From Opitutus sp. (GTDB taxonomy: Bacteria; Verrucomicrobiota; Verrucomicrobiia; Opitutales; Opitutaceae), in contig JANPZY010000004.1 in the NCBI GenBank assembly GCA_024707325.1, positions 868,001-932,000 of the forward strand: 64,000 nt of DNA, given 5' to 3'. The position numbers and the translations under genes were made by a program. A model generated the notes under the pieces. It was given only the letters and a program-made list of their open reading frames with translations, did no database searches and was not told the origin of the DNA. This document shows positions 54,965-63,571 of the stretch, one piece after another. The first letter of the stretch is position 1; the number at the start of each line of letters is the position of its first letter.

Positions 54965-56242
54965 ATGTCGTCTCATCTTGCCGCCCGCCGTGCTCGTCTC
55001 GCTGCCGCGCTCCCTCTCGGGGATGCCCTGCTCCTCGTGGGCGCCGGAGAGCCGATTCCGCTGCCCGAAGGCACGGACCAAACGTATCCGTTTCGCGCCC
55101 ACGCGGAGTATTTTTATCTCACGGACATCGAGTGTCCGGGCGGCGTGGTGGTGTTCGATCCGCGTGATGGCGCGAGCGACGGCTGGATTTCGTTTGTGCC
55201 GGAAGTGACCGAGGCCGAGCGCGTGTGGGAAGGCCGCACGCAACCTCCCGGTGAACCGATCGGCGGACTCGAGTCGTGGCTCGCAAGTCGCCGCGAGCGT
55301 CCGGTCGCAATGCTCGGCGAGCCGCTGCGCGGCGTGCAGGCGGACACGGCGCTGACCACGCAGGTGCGCGACTATTTCCGGCATGCGCGTCGACCGAAGG
55401 ACGCAGTCGAGATCGAGCGACTCAAACGCACCGCGGCAGCCACCGCGGCCGGTTACGCGAAGTTGAAAGAGTTGATCCGGCCCGGCGTGAGCGAGCGCGC
55501 GCTGCAGATCGAACTCGAAGCGGAATTTTTCCGCGGCGGCGCGACGCGCACAGGCTACGGGTCGATCGTGGGCGCAGGCTCCAACGCGGCCGTGCTGCAC
55601 TTCGAGCCGAGCGCGCGCGTGGTGAAGCAGGGCGACTTCGTGCTCGTTGACGCGGGCGCCGAAATCGACCGCTACGTAATCGACGTCACGCGCACGTTTG
55701 TCGCGGGCGAGCCGAGCGCGTTTCAACGCGATCTCTACGACGTCGTCCTCTCCGCGCAAAAACTCGCGATCGAACGCTGCGTGCCCGGCGTCGAGTGGCG
55801 CGATGTGCATCTCGCGGCCGCGCTCGATCTCACCGCGGGACTCGTGGCGATCGGCGTGATGCGCGGCGATCCCGCGTCACTCGTCGAGCGCGAGGCGCAC
55901 ACGTTGTTTTTCCCGCACGGTCTCGGCCACATGCTCGGACTCGGCGTGCGCGATGCGAGCGGCACGCTGCCCGGTCGCGCGAAGGATCCGCGGTCTGCGC
56001 TGCGGACGCTGCGCATGGATTTGCCGCTCGAGAGCGGCTACGTCGTCACGGTGGAGCCCGGCGTGTATTTCATCCCGCCGCTGCTCAATGATCCGCAGCG
56101 CCGCGAGCGTTTCCGCGATTGCGTGAATTGGGAGCTCGTCGAGCAGCATCTCGATCTCGGCGGCGTGCGGATCGAGGATAACATCCTCGTGACCGATCAC
56201 GGCCCGGAGAACCTCACGGCGGCGATTCCGAAGACGCTCTGA
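54965..56242 (+). CDS. pepP: Xaa-Pro aminopeptidase (M24 family)
   Basis: 425 residues. N-terminal creatinase/prolidase domain (1-150; YPFRAHAEYFYLTDIECPGG) and a pita-bread metallopeptidase domain. Metal ligands are visible: Asp pair in LVDAGAEIDRYVIDVTRTF, His in FPHGLGHMLGLGVRD, Glu in YVVTVEPGVYF and Glu in GGVRIEDNILVT. It removes N-terminal residues before proline in the cytoplasm. ATG at 54965 was chosen; a GTG at 54947 would add six residues. Stands alone. Confidence 0.93.
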   Translation: MSSHLAARRARLAAALPLGDALLLVGAGEPIPLPEGTDQTYPFRAHAEYFYLTDIECPGGVVVFDPRDGASDGWISFVPEVTEAERVWEGRTQPPGEPIGGLESWLASRRERPVAMLGEPLRGVQADTALTTQVRDYFRHARRPKDAVEIERLKRTAAATAAGYAKLKELIRPGVSERALQIELEAEFFRGGATRTGYGSIVGAGSNAAVLHFEPSARVVKQGDFVLVDAGAEIDRYVIDVTRTFVAGEPSAFQRDLYDVVLSAQKLAIERCVPGVEWRDVHLAAALDLTAGLVAIGVMRGDPASLVEREAHTLFFPHGLGHMLGLGVRDASGTLPGRAKDPRSALRTLRMDLPLESGYVVTVEPGVYFIPPLLNDPQRRERFRDCVNWELVEQHLDLGGVRIEDNILVTDHGPENLTAAIPKTL

Positions 56243-56300
56243 GCGCAAACGAGCGGCGCGAACGGCGATCCCGTGGCTAAACGGGTGCGCATAATTTTCC

Positions 56301-56582
56301 ATGGACAACCACGGTCTTCTGAATCTTTTTCCCGGCATGGCTCAGTCCGAAAACAAAGAACAAAAGCTCGTCACCCCGCTCAGTCTGATCGTCGACGCAG
56401 TGCTCGTGATCGGCTTCTTTGTCTACATGTTCGGCGTCCTCCGCCCGCACGTGCCCTCCAACGATCCGAAGATGATCTTCCTCTGGGCCGGCCTCACCGC
56501 AGGGTGCATGAGCGGTGTTTTCTGGCTCGCGCTGCAGATGTTCCGCGTGGTGCTCCGCGCGCAGCTCGCCTCGAAGCGCTGA
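56301..56582 (+). CDS. small two-helix membrane protein, function unknown
   Basis: 93 residues from the ATG at 56301; a second ATG at 56337 is also possible. Two membrane helices (about 29-46, LSLIVDAVLVIGFFVYMFGV; and about 61-80, IFLWAGLTAGCMSGVFWLAL) joined by the loop RPHVPSNDPKM, with basic ends. I recognise no function. It is followed by a terminator, so it forms a single-gene unit upstream of ppdK. Confidence 0.65.
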   Translation: MDNHGLLNLFPGMAQSENKEQKLVTPLSLIVDAVLVIGFFVYMFGVLRPHVPSNDPKMIFLWAGLTAGCMSGVFWLALQMFRVVLRAQLASKR

Positions 56583-56604
56583 ATCGCGCCGCTCTGATCT
56601 TCCC

Positions 56605-56633
56605 AGCCGCCTCCTTTTCGGGGCGGCTTTTTT
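56605..56633 (+). terminator. Rho-independent terminator after the small membrane protein gene
   Basis: Stem AGCCGCC / GGCGGCT with a short loop, followed by six or more T. Confidence 0.88.
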
Positions 56634-56709
56634 GTTGGCCGGGGCGGCCAATCGCCGCCTGCCGGCGATGCTCATTTACTGCCGTTCCCTCACCCGCTGT
56701 GTTGAGCGG

Positions 56710-56737
56710 TTGACAGCACTTTAGGCACAGCTATCCC
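56710..56737 (+). promoter_or_regulatory. possible sigma-70 promoter of ppdK
   Basis: TTGACA at 56710-56715, a 16-base spacer and TATCCC at 56732-56737. The -35 box is perfect, the -10 box is weak. It lies 57 bp before the ppdK start. Confidence 0.4.
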
Positions 56738-56793
56738 CTAGACCTTTGCGCCCACGCGCAGAGCGTTCGTTTTCTAACTCCGAATCACCCATC

Positions 56794-59613
56794 ATGGCCG
56801 CTAAATCCAAAGTGAAGAAACCCACCGCGAAGGCCAAGGCCTCCGCGAAGAAACCCGCCTCCCGGGGCAAGTCCTCCGCCTCCAAGGCGCCCAAATACGT
56901 TTACACGTGGGGCGCCGGCAAAGCCGACGGCGATGGCACGATGAAGGCTCTGCTCGGTGGCAAGGGCGCCAACCTCGCCGAGATGACCCGCATCGGTCTC
57001 CCCGTGCCTCCGGGCTTCACGATCACGACCGAGGTCTGCACGTATTATTACGCGAACAAGAAGACCTACCCGAAGGAACTCCAGGCTCAGATGGAAGCCG
57101 GCGTCGCCAACATGGAGAAGATCATGGGCACGAAGTTCGGCGCCACCTCCGGCATGCCGCTCCTCGTCGCCGTTCGCTCCGGCGCCCGCGACTCGATGCC
57201 GGGCATGATGGACACGATTCTCAACCTCGGCCTCAACGACCAGACCGTCGTGGCGCTCGAGAAGGCCACCAACAACCCGCGCTTCGCCTGGGATTGTTAC
57301 CGCCGCTTCATCCAGATGTATGGCGACGTCGTTCTCGGCGTGCAGAAGCGCGAAGGCGAAGATCACGAGCCGTTCGAGACCGTGATCCACGCGTTCAAGC
57401 ACGAGAAGTATCACGCGGACATCGAAGATTCGAAGCTCACCGCCGAAGACCAGCAGGAGCTCGTCAACCGTTTCAAGGCGCTCGTGAAGGAGCGCACCGG
57501 CAAGCAATTCCCGAACAATCCGTGGGACCAGCTCCGCGGCGCCGCCGGTGCCGTGTTCGGTTCCTGGATGAACGACCGCGCGATCGTCTATCGCCGCAAA
57601 TACAACATCCCGTCCGAGTGGGGCACCGCCGTCAACGTGCAGGCCATGGTGTTCGGCAACACCGGCGAGACCTCCGGCTCCGGCGTGGCGTTCACCCGCA
57701 ACCCGGCCAATGGCGCCAACGAGTTCTACGGCGAATTCCTCGTCAATGCGCAGGGTGAAGACGTCGTCGCCGGCGTTCGCACGCCCGAGCCCGTCCTCAA
57801 GCTGAAGGACGTGATGCCGAAGTCCTACGCCGAGCTCCTCCGCGTCCGCAAGATCCTCGAGAAGCACTTCAAGGACGTTCAGGACATCGAGTTCACGATC
57901 CAGGAAGGCAAGCTGTTCATGCTCCAGACGCGCAACGGCAAGCGCACCGCCGCCGCCGCGCTGAAGTTCTCCATCGATATGGTGAAGGAGAAGCTCATCG
58001 ACTGGCAGACCGCGATCCTGCGCAACCCGGCCGATCAGCTCGAACAGCTCCTCGCCCCGATCTTCGATCTCAACGAGGTCAAGAAAGCCAAGGTCATCGC
58101 CACCGGCCTCCCCGCCGGCCCCGGCGCCGCCACCGGCAAGATCTACTTCAACGCCGACCGCGCCGTCCAGGCTTCGGAGAAGGGCGAAAAGGTTCTCCTC
58201 GTCCGCGTCGAGACCTCGCCGGAAGACCTCCGCGGCATGATCGCCGCCGAGGGCATCCTCACCGCTCGCGGTGGTGTTTCCTCGCACGCCGCGCTCGTCG
58301 CCCGTCAGATGGGCAAAGTCTGCGTGTGCGGCGCCTCCGCCGTCCAGATCGACTACGATCGCAAGACCGCGACCATCGCCGGCCAGACCTTCGCCGAAGG
58401 CGACTACCTCTCGATCGACGGCACCTCCGGCACCGTTTACGCGGGCCAGATCAAGACCGCTCCTTCTGAGATCATCTCCGGCCTCATCAACAACGACGAG
58501 GAAGCCAAGAAGACCGAGAAGTTTAAGAGCTACGCGCAGCTCATGAAGTGGTGCGCGCAGGTCACCAAGCTCCAGGTCCGCACCAACGCCGACACCCCCG
58601 AGCAGACCCGCAACGCGATCGCGTTCGGCGCCGTCGGTATCGGCCTCACCCGCACCGAGCACATGTTCTTCGAGGGTGACCGCATCGACGCGATGCGCGA
58701 GATGATCCTCGCCGAATCGCTCGCCGACCGCGAAGCCGCCCTCGCGAAGCTCCTGCCCTTCCAGCGTCAGGACTTCTACGGCATCTTCAAGGAGCTGAAG
58801 GGCTTCCCCGCCACGATCCGCTTCCTCGATCCCCCGCTCCACGAGTTCCTCCCGCACACGAAGGAGCAGCAGATGGACCTCGCCCGGAAGCTCAACATCC
58901 CGGTCGAGAAGATCATCGCCCGCGTGCACGAGCTGCATGAGTTCAATCCCATGCTCGGCTTCCGCGGCTGCCGTCTCGGTATCAAGTATCCCGAGATCAC
59001 CCGCATGCAGGCCCGCGCCGTCTTCGAGGCCGCCGCCGATGCGAACAAGGAAGGCTTCAAGGCGAAGCCCGAGATCATGATCCCGCTCGTCGGCTTCAAG
59101 AAGGAGCTCGATCTGCAGGTCGCGATCGTCCACGAGGTCGCCAAAGCCGTCCAGGCCGAGAAGAAGACGAAGATCAACTACACCGTCGGCACCATGATCG
59201 AAGTCCCGCGCGGCGCCCTCACCGCCGACGAGATCGCGCAGACGGCCGAGTTCTTCAGCTTCGGCACCAACGACCTCACCCAGACCTGCCTCGGCATGTC
59301 GCGTGACGACTCCGGCTCCTTCCTCGGCGCTTACACCGAGAACGAGATCGTGAAGAAGAACCCGTTCGCCTCCATCGACCAGACTGGCGTCGGCCAGCTC
59401 GTCGAGATCGCCGCCAAGAAGGGCAATCAGACCCGCCCGGGCATCAAGCTCGGCATCTGCGGCGAACACGGTGGCGATCCGGATTCGGTCAAGTTCTGCC
59501 ACAAGGTCGGCCTCACCTACGTGAGCTGCTCGCCCTACCGCGTGCCGGTCGCCCGCCTCGCCGCCGCTCAGGCTGCGGTCGAAGAGCTCCGCGCCGCGAA
59601 GAAAAAGAAGTAA
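56794..59613 (+). CDS. ppdK: pyruvate, phosphate dikinase with Lys/Ala-rich N-terminal tail
   Basis: 939 residues. Interconverts pyruvate, ATP and phosphate with PEP, AMP and pyrophosphate. The nucleotide-binding domain has [23 protein letters not shown] and [15 protein letters not shown]; the phosphohistidine is in [19 protein letters not shown] (near 499); the PEP-binding barrel ends with the catalytic Cys in [16 protein letters not shown]. Residues 1-45 form a basic tail ([20 protein letters not shown]) not usual for the family, resembling histone-H1-like sequence and the tail of the GH130 protein here. The ATG at 56794 directly precedes the tail. A strong terminator follows. The pathway role (gluconeogenesis or PPi glycolysis) is not set by context. 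Confidence 0.96.
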   Translation: MAAKSKVKKPTAKAKASAKKPASRGKSSASKAPKYVYTWGAGKADGDGTMKALLGGKGANLAEMTRIGLPVPPGFTITTEVCTYYYANKKTYPKELQAQMEAGVANMEKIMGTKFGATSGMPLLVAVRSGARDSMPGMMDTILNLGLNDQTVVALEKATNNPRFAWDCYRRFIQMYGDVVLGVQKREGEDHEPFETVIHAFKHEKYHADIEDSKLTAEDQQELVNRFKALVKERTGKQFPNNPWDQLRGAAGAVFGSWMNDRAIVYRRKYNIPSEWGTAVNVQAMVFGNTGETSGSGVAFTRNPANGANEFYGEFLVNAQGEDVVAGVRTPEPVLKLKDVMPKSYAELLRVRKILEKHFKDVQDIEFTIQEGKLFMLQTRNGKRTAAAALKFSIDMVKEKLIDWQTAILRNPADQLEQLLAPIFDLNEVKKAKVIATGLPAGPGAATGKIYFNADRAVQASEKGEKVLLVRVETSPEDLRGMIAAEGILTARGGVSSHAALVARQMGKVCVCGASAVQIDYDRKTATIAGQTFAEGDYLSIDGTSGTVYAGQIKTAPSEIISGLINNDEEAKKTEKFKSYAQLMKWCAQVTKLQVRTNADTPEQTRNAIAFGAVGIGLTRTEHMFFEGDRIDAMREMILAESLADREAALAKLLPFQRQDFYGIFKELKGFPATIRFLDPPLHEFLPHTKEQQMDLARKLNIPVEKIIARVHELHEFNPMLGFRGCRLGIKYPEITRMQARAVFEAAADANKEGFKAKPEIMIPLVGFKKELDLQVAIVHEVAKAVQAEKKTKINYTVGTMIEVPRGALTADEIAQTAEFFSFGTNDLTQTCLGMSRDDSGSFLGAYTENEIVKKNPFASIDQTGVGQLVEIAAKKGNQTRPGIKLGICGEHGGDPDSVKFCHKVGLTYVSCSPYRVPVARLAAAQAAVEELRAAKKKK

Positions 59614-59657
59614 GCCGCGCAGGCTCTCAGCCTGAAGCGACTCGCTTCCCAACCCTC

Positions 59658-59688
59658 AGCCCCGCGCCGAAAAGCGCGGGGCTTTTTT
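59658..59688 (+). terminator. Rho-independent terminator of ppdK
   Basis: Perfect ten-base stem AGCCCCGCGC / GCGCGGGGCT with loop CGAAAA, followed by six T. Confidence 0.94.
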
Positions 59689-59726
59689 GTGCCCACACCG
59701 CCGCGCATCGGAAGGTGAACGTCAGC

Positions 59727-59804
59727 AGGTGGAGCCCGCCGTCCCCGGCGGGCTGAAAACGCAACGTCGAACGAACAGCCTGCCGAGGACGGCAGGCTCC
59801 ACCC
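59727..59804. repeat. double-hairpin REP-like element, second copy
   Basis: GGTGGAGCCCGCCG / CGGCGGGCT and AGCCTGCCG / CGGCAGGCTCCACC hairpins, equivalent to the element at 9819. It is the first of five repeat elements in the 833-bp gap between ppdK and tolB, which holds no gene. Confidence 0.75.
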
Positions 59805-59917
59805 TCGCCGGAGGAAGACGCTCACGAAACAAAGACGGTCGCCCCGAGTTGTTTCGCGCGCCCGATGGCGACGCTCATCCAATTGCGGCACTCGCCCGAT
59901 CGGGACACTCGCCGAAT

Positions 59918-59977
59918 GGGGACGCGACGCCCTCGTCGCGTCGAAACGCCCGGCCGCGGCGAGGGCGCCGCGGCTCC
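59918..59977. repeat. GC-rich repeat, inverted copy of the 9728 element
   Basis: GGGGACGCGACGCCC...CGTCGCG followed by CCGCGGCG...CGCCGCGGCTCC. The same blocks occur at 9728-9790 in reverse order and orientation. Confidence 0.7.
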
Positions 59978-60004
59978 ATTCACGTGCACTCCACTCCCTC
60001 AGTC

Positions 60005-60100
60005 TGTCATTCTGAGCGAAGCGAAGAATCCACTTGGAGTTCTGCAGCCTGCAGCCGCGGCAAAGCGCATGCTGGATTCTTCGCTTCGCTCAGAATGACA
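60005..60100. repeat. inverted repeat TGTCATTCTGAGCGAAGC
   Basis: Perfect arms of about 28 bp: TGTCATTCTGAGCGAAGCG continuing to AAGAATCCA, and the exact reverse complement ending at 60100, around a 40-bp centre with CTGCAGCCTGCAG. Elements with this arm occur widely in environmental bacterial genomes. A degenerate half copy is at 53349. It is followed at 60115-60155 by a half element of the CACGGAAA class. Confidence 0.85.
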
Positions 60101-60167
60101 GCCGCCGTGCAGCTTCCGCGTTTCGCTCCTTCTGCGCTTCCGTGTTTCCGTGATCACGCACGGCTCG

Positions 60168-60384
60168 ATCCGCACTTTCTCGCGACCATGTGCGCACCGT
60201 CGCGCAATCATGTCCGGACGTTCGCGCAACCGTGTGCGCACGTTCGTTCAACCGTGTCCGCACTTGGGCTCGACCTTGTCCGGACCTTCGCTCGAGGCGG
60301 TGCGCACCTTGTCGCGACGATGTTCGCACTTTGTCCCGACCGTGTCCGCACGCGGGCTCGACGTGGTGCGGACGGTGGCACGAG
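60168..60384 (+). repeat. 22-bp two-palindrome array, copy 6
   Basis: About ten units at exact 22-bp spacing. A boxes GTGCGCAC, GTCCGGAC, GTCCGCAC, GTTCGCAC and GTGCGGAC; B boxes CTCGCGAC, GTCGCGAC, GTCCCGAC, GGCTCGAC and CGCGCAAC; A-to-B spacers CTT, GTT or TTT. It lies just beyond the tolB terminator on the 3' side of that minus-strand gene. Confidence 0.93.
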
Positions 60385-60393
60385 TCAGGCCCA

Positions 60394-60428
60394 ACAAAAA
60401 AGCCGCGGCCAAAATGGCGCGGGGCTTT
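60394..60428 (-). terminator. Rho-independent terminator of tolB
   Basis: An imperfect GC-rich stem (AGCC-CGCG / CGCGGCT on the minus strand) followed by six T (minus strand), 19 nt after the tolB stop. Confidence 0.75.
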
Positions 60429-60446
60429 TCTGACGTTAGGAAATTC

Positions 60447-61632
60447 TCAGGGCGTCCAGACGTTGGCCTGCATCACGGCGCCGACGGAGGTCGGGCTGAT
60501 GCGGACGCTGTTGCCCGTCTCCGTGTCGAGGATGCACAGCACGCTCGTGCTGCGATCGCGCGCGGTGTAAACCACGTGGCGGCCATCCGCGAGCCAGCAC
60601 GGTTCGACGCCGTCGAAAGGCGCCTTGGAAACGGCCTTGCCGGTGCGCGTGGAGAGATCGAGCACGCCGATTTGGTAACCACCACCCGAACGCATCGTGA
60701 ACGCGATCTTGTTGGGATTGGCGTGGCTCCAGTCGGGCTCGGCGCAGTAGCCGCTAATGCCAGACGTGATGCGCGAGGGTGCGCCGCCGGCGGCAGGCAT
60801 GACGTAGAGCTGCGGGCCGGGCTCCATGGCGAACACGATGCGCGAACCGTCGGGCGAGAAGCACGGCGAGGATTTCACGGCGTCGGAGCGCGTGCGGCGC
60901 GAGACCTGGCGGCCCTGTGCATTGGAGACGTAGATTTCCGGCCTGCCCTCGCCGCTCAGCACCATCGCGACTTGCTGCCCCGTGGGGCTGAAGCGCGCGC
61001 CGGCGTTGGTGCCCTTGAAGCTCACGAAGGTCGTGCGCTGAAAGGTGTTCAGGTCGATCTGGAAAATGTCGGGAAAGCCGGACTTGAAGTAGCTCGTGTA
61101 GAGCAGGCGCGAACCGTCGGGCGCCCAACGCGGCATCAGCGCGAGCGCGTTGTCGCGCGTGATTTGTTTCATCTCACCAAAGAACAGATCGGAGATGTAG
61201 ACTTCCTTTTTTCCGGTGCGCTCGCCGATGAACGCGAGGCGCGCGGTGAAGAAACCCTTGAGGCCGAGACCGTTGGTCTGTTCGACCGCGTAATCAGCCG
61301 CGCGCAGCAGCGCGTGGCGCGGGGAATTGCCGCTCACCGTCGTGGAGGCGACGGGCGTGCCGGCCTGGCCGCGCGTGATGTCCACGCGCACTTGGTTTCC
61401 GGAGCCGCTGAACTTGATGTCGTAGGCAAAGCCGCTCGCAGTGACGCGGTAGCGTCCGTGCGCGCGAAAGGCTTGGAGCGCGAGCGCGTTGAGCTCGGGC
61501 GTGTTGGCGGAGACGCGCACCGGAATCGTGTTTTTTTTCCGCGGTGACGACGACGTCGCCGATGTTGCGTTGCGCCAGCAGGGGCGAGCCCAGAGCGGCG
61601 AGAAAGAGGAAAATCCGGAAGAGTTTTTGCAT
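60447..61632 (-). CDS. tolB: TolB-like periplasmic beta-propeller protein (frameshift in an eight-base run)
   Basis: 394 residues once repaired. The start MQKLFRIFLFLAALGSPLLAQ is a signal peptide, followed by a TolB N-terminal domain (IPVRVSANTPELNALALQAF, FYDIKFSG-type strand) and PD40 propeller blades (MPRWAPDGSRLLYTSY, GARFSPTGQQVAMVLS, SSPCFSPDGSRIVFAM, CAEPDWSHANPNKIAFT). The signal frame is lost after VVVTAEKK in the eight-A run (minus strand) at 61531-61538; seven A restore NTIPVRVSAN. TolB links the Tol system to peptidoglycan-associated lipoprotein; no tolA/Q/R or pal is in the window. Alternative: a general PD40 protein. Confidence 0.85.
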
Positions 61633-61736
61633 GGCAAAACGACTAGCCTATGGGTGAGAGGGGCTGGGGCATTTCTATTTACACCCCGACCTCTCAGAAC
61701 AACTTTATTCCCCTTTCGTTTCTCAGAATTTCTCCC

Positions 61737-62834
61737 GTGACGCCCGATCAAATCAAAGAGCACCTGAAACAAGTTAAGTATCCCGGCTTTAGCCGCGATA
61801 TCGTGTCGTTCGGCCTCGTGCGGTCGGCGGCGTTGGTCGACGGCACCGCGAAAGTGGCGCTCGCCATCACCACCAGCGATCCGAAGGTGCCGCTGCAGTT
61901 GAAACGCGAAGTCGAGGCGTGCCTGCGGGCGCTGCCGGGGGTGAAAGACGCGATCATCGACGTCGCGGTCACGGCCGCAAAGCCGACTCCGGCGGCCCAA
62001 GCGGGCGGCAATCTCGCCGGCACGAGTAATGCGCCGAAAAAGATCCGTCACGCGGTCGCGATCGCGTCAGGCAAAGGCGGCGTCGGCAAAAGCACGTTTG
62101 CCGTGAATCTCGCGTGCGCGCTCGCCCAACTCCTCGAGTCGCAGGGTCGCCCCGGTCGCGTGGGTTTGATGGATTGCGACATCTATGGTCCGAGCGTGCC
62201 GCTCATGATGGGCATCTCGGGACGCCCGCAAGTCGAGGGCGACGGCGCCGACGCGATGCTGATCCCGATGGAGCGCCACGGCGTCAAGGTGATGAGCATG
62301 GGCTTCCTCGTGGACGACAACACGCCGGTCGTGTGGCGCGGGCCCATGATCATGAAGACGGTGCAGCAGTTCGTGCAGAACGTGAAGTGGGACGAACTCG
62401 ACGTCTTGTTGATCGATTTGCCGCCGGGCACCGGCGACGCGCAGCTCTCGCTCGTGCAAACGATCCCCCTCGACGGCGCCGTGATCGTGACCACGCCGCA
62501 ACCCGCTGCGACCAACGTCGCACGCAAGGGCGGCCTGATGTTCCAGAAGGTCAACGTGCCGCTGCTCGGCGTCGCAGAAAACATGAGCTATTTCGTAGAC
62601 CCGGCGGGACAACGCCACGAGTTGTTCGGCAGCGGCGGTGGCCTCATCACCGCGGAAAAACTCGGCACTGTGTTGCTCGGCCAAGTCCCCCTGCTCTCCT
62701 CCGTTCGCGAAGGCGGCGACTCGGGCACGCCGATTGTCGTCAGCGAACCGAAAGGCACCGCTTCGGACGTCTTCCGCGGCATCGCGGACTCGCTGCTCGC
62801 GCAGCTTGCACGACCAGTGTCCCCTCGGACGTGA
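61737..62834 (+). CDS. apbC: Mrp/NBP35-type P-loop Fe-S cluster carrier
   Basis: 365 residues from the GTG at 61737. N-terminal MIP18/DUF59 domain (1-95; QIKEHLKQVKYPGFSRDIVSFGLVR), then the deviant Walker A VAIASGKGGVGKSTFAVNLA (near 108-122), VGLMDCDIYGPSVPLMMG, LLIDLPPGTGDAQLSLVQ and VAENMSYFVDPAGQRHELFG. It binds ATP and carries or inserts Fe-S clusters. The C-x2-C ligand pair usual near the C-terminus of many Mrp proteins is not present here, so cluster binding may differ. Diverges from tolB. Confidence 0.92.
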   Translation: MTPDQIKEHLKQVKYPGFSRDIVSFGLVRSAALVDGTAKVALAITTSDPKVPLQLKREVEACLRALPGVKDAIIDVAVTAAKPTPAAQAGGNLAGTSNAPKKIRHAVAIASGKGGVGKSTFAVNLACALAQLLESQGRPGRVGLMDCDIYGPSVPLMMGISGRPQVEGDGADAMLIPMERHGVKVMSMGFLVDDNTPVVWRGPMIMKTVQQFVQNVKWDELDVLLIDLPPGTGDAQLSLVQTIPLDGAVIVTTPQPAATNVARKGGLMFQKVNVPLLGVAENMSYFVDPAGQRHELFGSGGGLITAEKLGTVLLGQVPLLSSVREGGDSGTPIVVSEPKGTASDVFRGIADSLLAQLARPVSPRT

Positions 62835-62907
62835 CAAACCGAGAACTCACGGCATTGACAGCGAGGGATTGCTCGCTCTCATGTTCGACCGCGCCGAGAC
62901 CTGCCGA

Positions 62908-63192
62908 ATGACTTCATCCGCACCAGAGCCCGCGACCAGCCGAGATTTCGTCAAGCAATCCAGCCTTTATCAGGAGTTCCTGGCGGAGCGGGAAGAGATT
63001 CTGAAGCACAAGTGGATCGAGTCCGAGCGGCTCGGTTACGACATCGGTTTCGAACGCGCCCTCCTCGATTGGATTCGCAAACATCGCGAAGGCTGGCGTG
63101 CGGCACGCCGCCAGCAGCAGCAAACCAATCAGGCGGCCAGCGGAGCTTCGGCGAGTCCTTTCCCGCCGAGCACTCCGGAAGAGAAGAAATAA
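62908..63192 (+). CDS. small conserved-looking protein of unknown function
   Basis: 94 residues from the ATG at 62908 (62881 is also in frame). The centre LYQEFLAEREEILKHKWIESERLGYDIGFERALLDWIRKHREGWR is a compact helical motif that I have seen in short bacterial proteins of unknown role. The C-terminal third is a Gln/Ala/Ser/Pro-rich tail. No signal peptide or membrane helix. It follows apbC by 74 nt and may be co-transcribed. Confidence 0.68.
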   Translation: MTSSAPEPATSRDFVKQSSLYQEFLAEREEILKHKWIESERLGYDIGFERALLDWIRKHREGWRAARRQQQQTNQAASGASASPFPPSTPEEKK

Positions 63193-63225
63193 CGTTTCTC
63201 CCAAGCGCCACGTAGGTGGCGCCAT

Positions 63226-63258
63226 CAAAACAAAAAGCCGGGCTTAAAGCCCGGCTTT
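63226..63258 (-). terminator. bidirectional hairpin terminator between the small protein gene and rpmG
   Basis: Stem AGCCGGGCTT / AAGCCCGGCT; on the minus strand it is followed by TTTTTGTTTTG, so it mainly serves rpmG. On the plus strand the T-tract is weaker (TTGGTATTTG). Confidence 0.85.
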
Positions 63259-63292
63259 GGTATTTGCGGCGGGTGACTCCCGCGTGCGCAAG

Positions 63293-63457
63293 TTACTTGA
63301 TCTCTTTGTGAAGCGTGTGGCGCTTCAGGTGCGGATTGTATTTCTTCTTCTCGATGCGCTCCGTCACCGTCTTCTTGTTGCGGAACGTGAGGTAACGGGA
63401 GACGGGTTTGCCCTCTTTGCGGGCTTCGGTGCACTCCAAGGTGACGAGTTCTTGCAT
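63293..63457 (-). CDS. rpmG: 50S ribosomal protein L33
   Basis: 54 residues read from the ATG at 63457: [20 protein letters not shown], then [20 protein letters not shown] and [14 protein letters not shown]. This is the complete L33 pattern. Only one of the usual four Cys is present (Cys9), so it is a zinc-free form. No Shine-Dalgarno is visible. It has its own terminator. Confidence 0.95.
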   Translation of the reverse strand: MQELVTLECTEARKEGKPVSRYLTFRNKKTVTERIEKKKYNPHLKRHTLHKEIK

Positions 63458-63571
63458 GGTGGTAAATGGATTGAAGGGTCAGAGCAAAGGCCCGGCCCCA
63501 CGAGGTGCAACCTAAAAGTAGGAACCGATCGGAACGGCTCCAAGTCGTGCGCAGCCCGAATTCTTCCCGCC

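Noticed and set aside
56785..59652. A 955-codon open frame on the minus strand opposite ppdK, and similar long antisense frames opposite ccoNO (843 codons, 43481-46012) and dnaE (699 codons, 11900-13999).
   Set aside because: High GC with strong third-position bias produces long open antisense frames. Their translations are Asp/Glu/Arg/Val-rich with no domain motifs, and the plus-strand genes are well-conserved enzymes.
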